From Spirochaetales bacterium Spiro_10 (GTDB lineage: Bacteria > Spirochaetota > Spirochaetia > Treponematales > Treponemataceae): a DNA stretch of 35,329 bases. The stretch is from assembly GCA_001604405.1 (NCBI GenBank), contig LVBL01000069.1, positions 1 to 35,329 on the forward strand. Direction: 5' to 3'. The position numbers and the translations under genes are program-made. The notes beneath the pieces were generated by a model that made no database searches, was not told where the DNA came from, and saw only the letters and a program-made list of their open reading frames with translations. Shown piece by piece: positions 7,424 through 14,559 of the stretch. Position 1 is the stretch's first letter; each line of letters opens with the position of its first letter.

Positions 7424-9361
7424 ATGAACCTCCTTTCCGTCAGCAAACTCGCCCGCCAGGGCCGGCTCGGACCGCTCTTCGCGGACGTGACCTTCGGCCT
7501 CGACGAGGGCGAGAAGATCGCGCTCATCGGACGAAACGGCTCGGGCAAGAGCACGCTCCTCGCCTGCGTGGCGGGGGCCCTCGCCCCCGATTCCGGCACC
7601 GTCACGGTCAACAAGGACGCCGGCGTCTCGTGGCTTCCGCAAACCCCCGAGTTCCGTCCGGACGACACGATACGCGACCACATATTCCGCTCGAAGAGCC
7701 CGTCCCTGGCCGTCATCCGCGACTACGAGGCCGCCTGCGAAGACATGGCCGCCGGTTCAGCCGCCGCGGCCGACCGGCTCGACGCGCTCACGCGCGAGAT
7801 GGACGAGCGTTCCCTCTGGGATTACGAAGCGCGCGTGCGCTCGATCCTCACGCGCCTTTCGCTCGACGACATGGACGCGCGGATGGCCGCGCTTTCCGGC
7901 GGCATGATCAAGAAGGTCGCGCTCGCGCAGGCCCTCGTGGAGGACACGAGAATCCTCCTCCTCGACGAGCCGACGAACCACCTCGACATCGCGACCATCG
8001 CCTGGCTCGAGGGCTACCTCGCGGAAACCGACCGCGCCGTGCTCATGGTCACGCACGACCGCTACTTCCTCGACGCGGTATGCACCTCGATCCACGAGAT
8101 CGACGGCACCACCCTCCGGCGCTACGAGGGAAACTTCTCGCGCTATCTCGAGAAGAAGGCGATAGAGGAGGAGATCGCCGAGAGAACCGAGGCGCGCATC
8201 GAGTCGGTCTTGCGCACGGAACGCGAGTGGCTCCTCCGCGGACCGCAGGCGCGCGGGACGAAGGCCAAGGCGCGCATCCAGGCCATCAAGCGCATGACCG
8301 ACCGGGAACGCCGCGAGGAGGACGAGGGATTTTCCTTCAGCGTCTCGGGACGCCGCCTCGGCGGAAAGATCCTCGAGGCCGACGGAATCTCGAAGACGTG
8401 GGGCTCGGGCGATGCCGCCAAGACGGTCGTGTCGGATTTTTCCTGGAAATTCCGCAAGGGCGAGCGGATCGGCGTCTTCGGCGACAACGGCTCGGGGAAG
8501 ACCACCTTGCTGAACCTGCTTTCGGGCGCGCTCGAGCCCGACGCCGGGAAGGTGACGCGCGGGGAGAATACCGTCATCGGCTACTACCGGCAGAATCCCG
8601 AGATATCCGACTCCGGCCAAACCCCGCTCGAGTACATCAAGGAGACCGCCGAGATCGTCGTGCAGGCCGACGGCCGCGAGCTGACCGCCTCGGCACTCCT
8701 CGAGCGGTTCGGGATAGCGGGCCCGACCCAGCACTCCCCCCTCTCGGCGCTTTCGGGCGGCGAGCGGAAGCGGGTGTACCTCGTGCGCCTGCTCATGACG
8801 AACCCGAACTTCCTCGTGCTCGACGAGCCGACGAACGACTTCGACATCTATACGATGGGGGTGCTCGAGTCCTTCCTGTCCGGCTACGAGGGATGCCTGC
8901 TCGTCGTCTCGCACGACCGGTTCTTCATGGACCGCTCGGTGGAGACCCTCTTTGTCGTCGGCGGGGACGGCACCGTCGAGGCCTTCGCGGGAAGCTGCTC
9001 GGACTATCTCGCCTGGCGGGAGGAGGAACGTGCCGGGGCCGAACGGTCGCGACGCGCCGAAAGCGCGCAGGCGGCCCGGGCCGCGGGCTCCGGCGCGAAT
9101 ACGGCGGAGGCGGGTTCCGGCGGCGCGCCCTCCGCGCCCGCCCGGCAGAAAAAACGGAGTTTTCGGGAGGAGCGCGAGTTCTCCGAGATCGAGGGCGAGA
9201 TCGCCTCGCTCGAGGACCGGAAAAAGGAGATCGAGGCCCTGCTCTCCGGGGGCGAAAGCGACCACGTCAGGCTTCGTTCCCTCGGCGCGGAGTTTGACCG
9301 CGTGAGCTCCGAACTGGAGACGAAATACGCGCGCTGGGAAACCCTTGCCGAGCTCGGCTAG
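7424..9361 (+). CDS. uup: ABC-F family ATPase, Uup type
   Basis: ABC-F proteins are soluble twin-ATPase factors that act on the ribosome. Uup also affects transposon excision and ribosome quality in E. coli. The first ATPase has GRNGSGKST near residue 37, LSGG near 157 and LLLDEPTNHLD near 177. The linker after it contains the Uup-like REWLLRGPQARGTKAKARI. The second ATPase has GDNGSGKTT, LSGGERKR and VLDEPTNDFD. A low-complexity Ala/Gly stretch then leads to a charged C-terminal coiled coil ending in KYARWETLAELG, which matches the Uup C-terminal DNA-binding domain in place and pattern. The length of 645 residues is normal. I start at ATG 7424; an in-frame opening at 7385 lies upstream of the -10 element and is not conserved. 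No antibiotic-resistance ABC-F signature is apparent. Confidence 0.9.
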   Translation: MNLLSVSKLARQGRLGPLFADVTFGLDEGEKIALIGRNGSGKSTLLACVAGALAPDSGTVTVNKDAGVSWLPQTPEFRPDDTIRDHIFRSKSPSLAVIRDYEAACEDMAAGSAAAADRLDALTREMDERSLWDYEARVRSILTRLSLDDMDARMAALSGGMIKKVALAQALVEDTRILLLDEPTNHLDIATIAWLEGYLAETDRAVLMVTHDRYFLDAVCTSIHEIDGTTLRRYEGNFSRYLEKKAIEEEIAERTEARIESVLRTEREWLLRGPQARGTKAKARIQAIKRMTDRERREEDEGFSFSVSGRRLGGKILEADGISKTWGSGDAAKTVVSDFSWKFRKGERIGVFGDNGSGKTTLLNLLSGALEPDAGKVTRGENTVIGYYRQNPEISDSGQTPLEYIKETAEIVVQADGRELTASALLERFGIAGPTQHSPLSALSGGERKRVYLVRLLMTNPNFLVLDEPTNDFDIYTMGVLESFLSGYEGCLLVVSHDRFFMDRSVETLFVVGGDGTVEAFAGSCSDYLAWREEERAGAERSRRAESAQAARAAGSGANTAEAGSGGAPSAPARQKKRSFREEREFSEIEGEIASLEDRKKEIEALLSGGESDHVRLRSLGAEFDRVSSELETKYARWETLAELG

Positions 9362-9376
9362 CGCCGGCCCGGGCGG

Positions 9377-10186
9377 TCAGGTCACCCAGCCTCCCGAACG
9401 CATCCTGTCGACCACCGCGCCGAAATCGTAGAAGGCCGCCGCGAAGGCAAAGGTATCCGCCTTCGTGTCCCACACGCCGTAATACGCGGGCCAGTGCGCG
9501 TACTCCGGCTCCTCCGCAAGCCCGTTGAAAGCGCGGGGAAAGCCGGCGCTTCCGGGGTTCACGATGACCGGACCCGCGCCCAAGCGTACCTCGACGCCGG
9601 GGGCGGGAAAGGCCCGCGTCGGCCGCGGCTCCCGCGCCGGTACCGTCAGCCGCGCCGCGCCGATACCCTCGCCGGGCTCGTTGCCCGGCCTGAAGACGGC
9701 GCCCTCGTGCGTGTGTCCGCAGAGGCACGCGCGCACGCCATCCCTTGCCATCGCCCCGAAGGCGCGCGAGGTTTCCTCTCCTCCGAAGAGATAGCCGGTC
9801 AGCGGCTCTTCGGGGGATCCGTGCGACAGGAGGATGTCCGGAAAACCGGGCATGACGGCGGACGGCGCGAGACGCGAGAGATAGGCGACGTCGGCGGGCA
9901 GGACCGCGCCCCGGGTTTTCCCGGCGGAAAACCGCGCGGTCGGGCCGAACCAGGAAAGGTCGAGCGCCCCGGTGAGCGCCGCGTCGTGGTTTCCCAGCAG
10001 GGCGACGAAGGGATCGAACCTCGACCCGAGGGACGCGAGCAGGGAGACGCAGGCCGACGCGTCGGGGCCGTAGCCCGTACAGTCCCCGAGCATGACGAAA
10101 CCCGCGCATCCGTCACCGGCCGAGGCGAGCACCGCCTCGAAGGCGTCGAGGTTCGCGTGAATGTCCGATACGACGAGTATTTTCAT
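9377..10186 (-). CDS. Metallophosphoesterase (calcineurin-like)
   Basis: A soluble, metal-dependent phosphoesterase of the calcineurin superfamily. All five metal-binding motifs are present: SDIHAN at residues 7-12, GDCTGYGP near 34, GNHD near 65, SHGSPEE near 125 and GHTHEG near 157. The GDxxGYGP variant and the chain of 269 residues place it with the small stand-alone phosphodiesterases and Ser/Thr-phosphatase-like proteins. The substrate cannot be told. The start at 10186 begins directly with the first beta strand (MKILVVSDIHAN), so it is well fixed. No ribosome-binding site is clear; a TATACT element lies nine bases upstream. It is divergent from an unknown gene with only 28 bases between the two start codons. 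Confidence 0.9.
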   Translation of the reverse strand: MKILVVSDIHANLDAFEAVLASAGDGCAGFVMLGDCTGYGPDASACVSLLASLGSRFDPFVALLGNHDAALTGALDLSWFGPTARFSAGKTRGAVLPADVAYLSRLAPSAVMPGFPDILLSHGSPEEPLTGYLFGGEETSRAFGAMARDGVRACLCGHTHEGAVFRPGNEPGEGIGAARLTVPAREPRPTRAFPAPGVEVRLGAGPVIVNPGSAGFPRAFNGLAEEPEYAHWPAYYGVWDTKADTFAFAAAFYDFGAVVDRMRSGGWVT

Positions 10187-10195
10187 TCTTCTTGA

Positions 10196-10203
10196 AGTAT
10201 ACT
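10196..10203. promoter_or_regulatory. Self-complementary -10 element shared by two divergent genes
   Basis: AGTATACT is its own reverse complement, so TATACT is present on both strands (10198-10203 plus, 10196-10201 minus). ATG 10215 lies 11 bases downstream on the plus strand and ATG 10186 nine bases downstream on the minus strand. Neither gene has another visible promoter or a clear ribosome-binding site. Neither strand has a good -35. Confidence 0.55.
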
Positions 10204-10214
10204 ATCGATATACG

Positions 10215-10799
10215 ATGCCTAAAAGCAGGGAATCCGCAGTATCACGATTTCTCTCCGACCGATTCACCCCGGAATGGAAACTTCTCGCGGAAACCGAGGC
10301 CTTCGCCTCGCATACGCCGGAATATTCCGAACTCGAGTCGCAGTTTCGCGACTGGCGCGGCCGGCTCAAGGCGCTCGGAGGCTCCGACAAGGATCTGGTG
10401 ACGATACGAAGCGAGATCGTCGCGCTCAGAAAGGAACTGCGCCTCAAGGGCTACGACCTGTCCCTCGCGCACGCACGGCTCGTCGTCGACGGCTTCCGGG
10501 ACGACTCCGCGACGGCCCTCGGCTTCGCGCGCGCGGTCGTCTGCTTTACCGACAAGGGGGCCTTCTTCCGCGTCGGCCAGGCCAATCACGTGGAGATCGC
10601 CGAGGCGCTCGAGGGGCTTTTGTCGCGCGTTCCCGGCCTCACCGGCCGCGAATGGCACTTTCTCTGGTTCAAACGGGATTCCTCGGGCCTTGTCCTTTCC
10701 GGCTCGGCGACCGAGACGGCCCAGGACTTCGCCCGGCTCGAGGCGCGCGCCCGGGCGAACCCGATGAAGCTCCTGTCGGCCCTCAGGGACCTTGCGTAA
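10215..10799 (+). CDS. Protein of unknown function, 194 residues
   Basis: I do not recognise this protein. The N-terminal 85 residues are charged and look largely helical (SRFLSDRFTPEWKLLAETEA, LVTIRSEIVALRKELRLKG). The middle is more mixed (ALGFARAVVCFTDKGAFFRV), and an Arg/Ala-rich helix lies at the C-terminus (RLEARARANPMKLLSALRDL). There is no signal peptide, membrane helix or Cys/His metal motif, so it is probably cytoplasmic. I chose ATG 10215 over the in-frame upstream ATG at 10161. The longer version would lie inside the divergent phosphoesterase gene, and the -10 element lies between the two. It shares a promoter region with that gene, and a chemoreceptor gene with its own promoter follows 75 bases downstream. 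Confidence 0.75.
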   Translation: MPKSRESAVSRFLSDRFTPEWKLLAETEAFASHTPEYSELESQFRDWRGRLKALGGSDKDLVTIRSEIVALRKELRLKGYDLSLAHARLVVDGFRDDSATALGFARAVVCFTDKGAFFRVGQANHVEIAEALEGLLSRVPGLTGREWHFLWFKRDSSGLVLSGSATETAQDFARLEARARANPMKLLSALRDLA

Positions 10800-10806
10800 A
10801 AAAGTT

Positions 10807-10835
10807 TTGTAATATCGGGGGGAAACGGATACAAT
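10807..10835 (+). promoter_or_regulatory. Sigma-70-type promoter of the chemoreceptor gene
   Basis: TTGTAA, a 17-base spacer, then TACAAT. Transcription would start near 10842, giving a leader of about 33 bases that includes the ribosome-binding site AAGAGGTG before ATG 10875. Confidence 0.65.
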
Positions 10836-10874
10836 GAACGAAAGGCACAATTCAAATAACGCAAGAGGTGTACG

Positions 10875-12785
10875 ATGAAACACTCCCCGCTCGCGCGTCG
10901 GGTAAACAGACTTTCGGTTGCCGCGTTTTTCGGCGTGCAAATCGGCACCGTAACCGTCAGCGAGATATTCTCGCAGATGTACAATCCGACGAAGGACCTC
11001 GGCTACGCGGGCCGCCTCCTTCTCGCGGCGAACCCGAAGCTGGTAGCCTTCGTCATCATCATCTGCGCCGTCTCGAGCGTCCTCATCCGCGCGTATCTCA
11101 AGCCCCTCTGGAAGGAACTCGAGCTGCCGCCCGCGCAGCGCGGAGGCAAACAGAGCAGGCGCGCGCGTATGGTGGCGGTGCGCCTGCCCTGGACCCTCAT
11201 CATCTATAACGCCTTCCTCTGGACGGGCGCGATCCTGGTGTTCTATTACGGAAACGGCGGGTCCATGCCCTCGGGCCTTCCGCTTTTCTGGGTGCTCGCC
11301 ATCAAGCTCACCGAGGCCTTCGCGGGCGCGCTCATCAATTCCTTCCTCATGGACGACTATCTCAAACAGCCGAAACAGCTGCTCGGAATAACCCGGATCG
11401 AGAAAGGGGAACGGGACAAGTTCATCGAGTTCAAGTCGGTGTTCATACCCATCGCGGGAGGACTCATCACCCTGACGCACCTCGCATTCGTCACCTGGTA
11501 CTACCTCGCCCGGACCGAAGGCGGCTCGGGTCCCGACTCGCCGATCTTCTCCATCATCACGGTCGGCCTCATCATCCAGGTCGTCATCTTCTACGTCGCC
11601 TGGCTCTCGAAGAAGCAGGACACGACGCAGTACAACCTCCTCGACGAGCAGATACTGAAGCTCGCCTCGAGCGAGACGGCCGATCTCAACCGCAAGGTCG
11701 CGATCCTCAACTTCGACGAGACCGGCAGGATAACAGAAAGCCTCAACTCCTACCTCGAGGTGTTGCAGAAGATGGTCAACGAGATACAGTCCGGATGCTC
11801 CTCCCTCAAGGAGAACGAGTCGGGCCTTACCGCGAGCATGTACGAAGCCGAGGAGAAGCTCAAGGAGATCACCACGTCCGTCCAGCGCGCGAACGGGGAG
11901 ATCGAGGAGGAGCACCGCGCCACCGGCGAGTCGACGGTCTCCGTCGAGTCGATCTCGGCGCGGATACAGGAGCTTCACGCGGCCGTCACCCAGCAGACCT
12001 CCAGCGTGAGCAACTCGAGCGCGGGCATCGAGGAGATGATAGCGAACATCTCCGCCGTCTCCGCGAACGTCAACCGCATCAACAAGACCTGCGAGGACCT
12101 GCTCCAGGCGGCGAACCGGGGAAAGGACCGCATCCAGGAGTCGAACAGCCTCATCGGGAAGGTCGTCGAGTCGTCCACGCTCCTCCTCGACGCCAACAAG
12201 ACGATCGCGGCCATCGCGGCGCAGACGAACCTTCTCGCGATGAACGCGGCGATCGAGGCGGCCCACGCCGGAAGCGCCGGCGCCGGTTTCGCGGTCGTCG
12301 CCGACGAGATCCGCTCCCTCGCGGAGAAAAGCTCGAAGCAGTCGTCGATCGTCAACGGCCAGCTCAAGGAAGTCAGGGCGGCCATCGAGAACGCCGTCTC
12401 CGCCTCGGGCGGGGCGTCAACCGGCTTCGACGAGGTCCTTTCGCTCATCACGAAGGTGACTGACATGGAGCGGGAAAACGAGGGGGCGATGCGGGAGCAA
12501 AAGGCCGGTTCGGACCAGGTCGCCCAGACGCTCCAGGAGATGCAGAGCACGACCGAGACGGTGAACCTCGCGGCACGGTCGCTCGCCGACGGGTCGAAAC
12601 AGCTCGAGAGCGCGATAGCGCGGCTCGTGGAGTGCTCGAACCGCGTCAAGGACGAGATGGACTCGATCCTCAACGACACACTCGCGATGAACGCGACCTT
12701 CCAGGAGGTCGCCTCGCTCAAGGAACACAACAGCGCGGTATTCGGCAACGTCGCGAGCCAGGTCGGCCGATTCTTGCTTACGTAA
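10875..12785 (+). CDS. Methyl-accepting chemotaxis protein with a six-helix membrane sensor
   Basis: A chemoreceptor that would signal to CheA/CheW. The cytoplasmic signalling tip is clear near residues 445-480 (IAAQTNLLAMNAAIEAAHAG, then GAGFAVVADEIRSLAEKSSK), flanked by long coiled-coil arms rich in Glu, Gln and Ala, as in methylation helices. The N-terminus is unusual. Six hydrophobic segments lie near residues 13-30, 54-72, 105-125, 135-155, 188-208 and 220-243, with short connecting loops and no periplasmic ligand-binding domain. A HAMP-like segment follows near 270-291 (DLNRKVAILNFDETGRITES). This architecture suggests sensing within the membrane or of membrane-associated signals. There is no C-terminal CheR-binding pentapeptide. 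A LiaF-like gene follows after 30 bases on the same strand. The ligand is unknown. Confidence 0.92.
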   Translation: MKHSPLARRVNRLSVAAFFGVQIGTVTVSEIFSQMYNPTKDLGYAGRLLLAANPKLVAFVIIICAVSSVLIRAYLKPLWKELELPPAQRGGKQSRRARMVAVRLPWTLIIYNAFLWTGAILVFYYGNGGSMPSGLPLFWVLAIKLTEAFAGALINSFLMDDYLKQPKQLLGITRIEKGERDKFIEFKSVFIPIAGGLITLTHLAFVTWYYLARTEGGSGPDSPIFSIITVGLIIQVVIFYVAWLSKKQDTTQYNLLDEQILKLASSETADLNRKVAILNFDETGRITESLNSYLEVLQKMVNEIQSGCSSLKENESGLTASMYEAEEKLKEITTSVQRANGEIEEEHRATGESTVSVESISARIQELHAAVTQQTSSVSNSSAGIEEMIANISAVSANVNRINKTCEDLLQAANRGKDRIQESNSLIGKVVESSTLLLDANKTIAAIAAQTNLLAMNAAIEAAHAGSAGAGFAVVADEIRSLAEKSSKQSSIVNGQLKEVRAAIENAVSASGGASTGFDEVLSLITKVTDMERENEGAMREQKAGSDQVAQTLQEMQSTTETVNLAARSLADGSKQLESAIARLVECSNRVKDEMDSILNDTLAMNATFQEVASLKEHNSAVFGNVASQVGRFLLT

Positions 12786-12815
12786 GCCGCCTTCGGACGG
12801 ACAAGGAGACATATC

Positions 12816-13532
12816 ATGAAACGGGACGTGTACACGATCATCGTCGGGACCCTCTTCATCGCGGCGGCGGTCGCGATCGGCGGGAGCATGCTCGGCCTTT
12901 TCGACATCAATTTGAGCCTGCGCGGCTGGTGGACCGTGTTCATCATCGTTCCCGCGCTCATATCGATCGTGCAGGGCGGGCTTAACGCGGGCAACGCGAT
13001 CATGCTCGGGGTGGGAGTCCTGCTCCTCATGAACGCGCAGGGCGTCCTGCCCGAGGGATTCGGGTGGAAGCTCATCCTGCCGTTCATCCTGCTCATCGTG
13101 GGCTTCCAGCTTCTCACCGGCGGCTCCCTGTGCGCCTTCAGGCGCGGATGCGGCGCGGGAGAGGGCGGCGCGAAGCCGGCGGGCGGAAGCGGCGCGCGCG
13201 CCTCGGAAGAAAGCTCGTTCGCGCAGGCGATGTTCGGAGAGCAGACCGTCCGGCCCGAGCGCGAGCGGTATTCGGGAGGAAGCTACGCGGCCGTTTTCGG
13301 GTCGGTCATCCTGGATTTGCGGGAGGCCGTCATTGCCGAGGACGTCGTCGTCTCGGTCTCGGCCCTGTTCGGCGGGATCACGATATACCTGCCGGAGGGC
13401 GTGCGCGTCATAACGCACGTCACGCCGATCTTCGGCGGCGTCGACGACAGGAAAAAGGGAGGACCCCGGTCGGGCGAGAACACCGTCATCATCCGGGGGT
13501 CCGCGACCTTCGGCGGCATCGAGATCAAATAA
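12816..13532 (+). CDS. LiaF-like membrane protein (cell-wall-active antibiotic response family)
   Basis: The N-terminal half has about four membrane helices (VYTIIVGTLFIAAAVAIGG, WWTVFIIVPALISIVQGG, AIMLGVGVLLLMNAQG, LILPFILLIVGFQLLTGG). A flexible Gly/Ala linker follows. The C-terminal half is a beta-rich LiaF-type domain with repeated glycine motifs: AVFGSVILDL near residue 155, ALFGGITIYLPEGV near 180 and PIFGGVDDR near 200, ending in ATFGGIEIK. In Gram-positive bacteria LiaF restrains the LiaRS envelope-stress system. No histidine kinase or response regulator is encoded next to this gene, so that role cannot be assumed. The start has AAGGAG seven bases upstream. It is probably co-transcribed with the preceding chemoreceptor. 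Confidence 0.85.
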   Translation: MKRDVYTIIVGTLFIAAAVAIGGSMLGLFDINLSLRGWWTVFIIVPALISIVQGGLNAGNAIMLGVGVLLLMNAQGVLPEGFGWKLILPFILLIVGFQLLTGGSLCAFRRGCGAGEGGAKPAGGSGARASEESSFAQAMFGEQTVRPERERYSGGSYAAVFGSVILDLREAVIAEDVVVSVSALFGGITIYLPEGVRVITHVTPIFGGVDDRKKGGPRSGENTVIIRGSATFGGIEIK

Positions 13533-13544
13533 GCGGAGGATTCC

Positions 13545-14432
13545 TCAGTCGGCGCGGTCCGCGACCGCCGTCCGCTCGGTGAGCGCGCGGGCGTGCGCGA
13601 CGACCGCGTCGCGGCCTCCCGCCAGCAGGGCCGTGATGATCGGCCGGGCAACCATGACCTCGTCGGCGCCGAGGCCCCCGGCGGCGCGCAGGTCGGCCGC
13701 CGTGCGGATCCCGCCGTCGACCCACACCTCTCCCGAATATTTCCGCAACTCGGCCCCGTGGCGCGCGAGAAAGTCCGCGGTGCTTCCCCGTTCGGTCTCA
13801 ACGCGTCCACCGTGGTTCGAGACCACGACGATGTCCGGCCGGACCTCCCTGACGAGGGCGATCTCCGATTCGCGGAAGATGCCCTTTATGGCGAAGGGGA
13901 CCTTCGACGCCCGCTTGAGGTCAACGAGCTGGGCGGCCGTTTTCTCCTCGAGGTTCACGAGGTTCCTCATCGTCACTATGCCCCAGGAATCGATGTCCAC
14001 GCCGATAATCTCCGCCACGGGGGCGGCCCACTCCATGCGTTCCAGGATGCGGGCGTTGTCGTAGGGCTTTATGAACACGGCGCCCTTGGTCAGGGCGGCG
14101 CGCAGGGCGGCGATGCCGAATTTCAGTTTCTCGTCGGGATACCCGTCACCGACGGAGAGGCGGAGGCCCGCGGCGATCGAGGCGCCCACAAGCTCGCCGT
14201 AGAAGCTTTCCTCGTCTTCCCAGCCGACGTTCTGTACGGCGCCCGTAATCGGGGCAAGCCGCACCGCGGGAAGCGGCCGGCCGGCCGAGGCGGCGTGGTA
14301 GGACGACCAGGCCGCGCAATTCTCGATGAAATTGGCGCTGTTGTAGGCGCCGCCCATCCCCGGCAGTTCCCCGACGCACCCGTGTCCGTCGCATATATCG
14401 CAAAAATGGCATTTGGCGCCCGCATGTTCCAT
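13545..14432 (-). CDS. FMN-dependent alpha-hydroxy-acid oxidase/dehydrogenase-like protein with N-terminal Cys cluster
   Basis: A TIM-barrel flavoprotein of the lactate oxidase/glycolate oxidase family, 295 residues. The C-terminal half carries the family's core: FAIKGI with the FMN-binding lysine, VVVSNHGGR with the catalytic histidine and arginine, VWVDGGIRTAADL, and DEVMVARPI at the phosphate site. The N-terminus has a Cys cluster, CHFCDICDGHGCVGELPGMGG, with spacing C-x2-C-x2-C-x4-C. A similar Cys cluster with a PGMGG tail occurs in a bacterial subgroup annotated only as alpha-hydroxy-acid oxidising protein; the substrate is not established. I start at ATG 14432, right before this cluster. 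An in-frame upstream start at 14471 lies inside the promoter. The gene is divergent from pdxR. A link to vitamin B6 control, perhaps as an FMN-dependent B6 oxidoreductase, is only a guess. Confidence 0.8.
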   Translation of the reverse strand: MEHAGAKCHFCDICDGHGCVGELPGMGGAYNSANFIENCAAWSSYHAASAGRPLPAVRLAPITGAVQNVGWEDEESFYGELVGASIAAGLRLSVGDGYPDEKLKFGIAALRAALTKGAVFIKPYDNARILERMEWAAPVAEIIGVDIDSWGIVTMRNLVNLEEKTAAQLVDLKRASKVPFAIKGIFRESEIALVREVRPDIVVVSNHGGRVETERGSTADFLARHGAELRKYSGEVWVDGGIRTAADLRAAGGLGADEVMVARPIITALLAGGRDAVVAHARALTERTAVADRAD

Positions 14433-14442
14433 AGGTGTCCTC

Positions 14443-14471
14443 ACTATACGGTACTTTTCGGCTTGTCGCAA
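14443..14471 (-). promoter_or_regulatory. Promoter of the FMN-dependent oxidoreductase
   Basis: Minus strand: TTGCGA, 17 bases, TATAGT, then ten bases to ATG 14432. A GAGG lies directly after the -10 and would be mostly outside the mRNA, so the transcript is expected to be nearly leaderless. Confidence 0.6.
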
Positions 14472-14521
14472 CCAAATGTTAACCCGCGATACCTCCTTCC
14501 GGAGCTGGTTTTCGGAGACTC

Positions 14522-14550
14522 TTGACTCTATCGTCCCTATGGATTAATAC
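14522..14550 (+). promoter_or_regulatory. Promoter of the pdxR-pdxS-pdxT operon
   Basis: TTGACT, 17 bases, TAATAC, a strong sigma-70-type promoter. Nine bases separate the -10 from ATG 14560, so the mRNA should begin within about three bases of the start codon. There is no Shine-Dalgarno sequence. Confidence 0.7.
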
Positions 14551-14559
14551 GGTATTAAT
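14543..14559. promoter_or_regulatory. Perfect 17-bp palindrome, probable PdxR operator
   Basis: ATTAATACGGTATTAAT is two 8-base arms around a central G. It covers the whole -10 element and ends at the base before the pdxR start codon. A repressor bound here would block polymerase. Its position and AT-rich makeup in GC-rich DNA make autoregulation by the adjacent MocR/GntR-type regulator likely, but this is inference. Confidence 0.65.

Noticed and set aside
14433-14559. Riboswitch ahead of the vitamin B6 operon
   Set aside because: The promoter leaves almost no leader, so there is no room for an RNA sensor.
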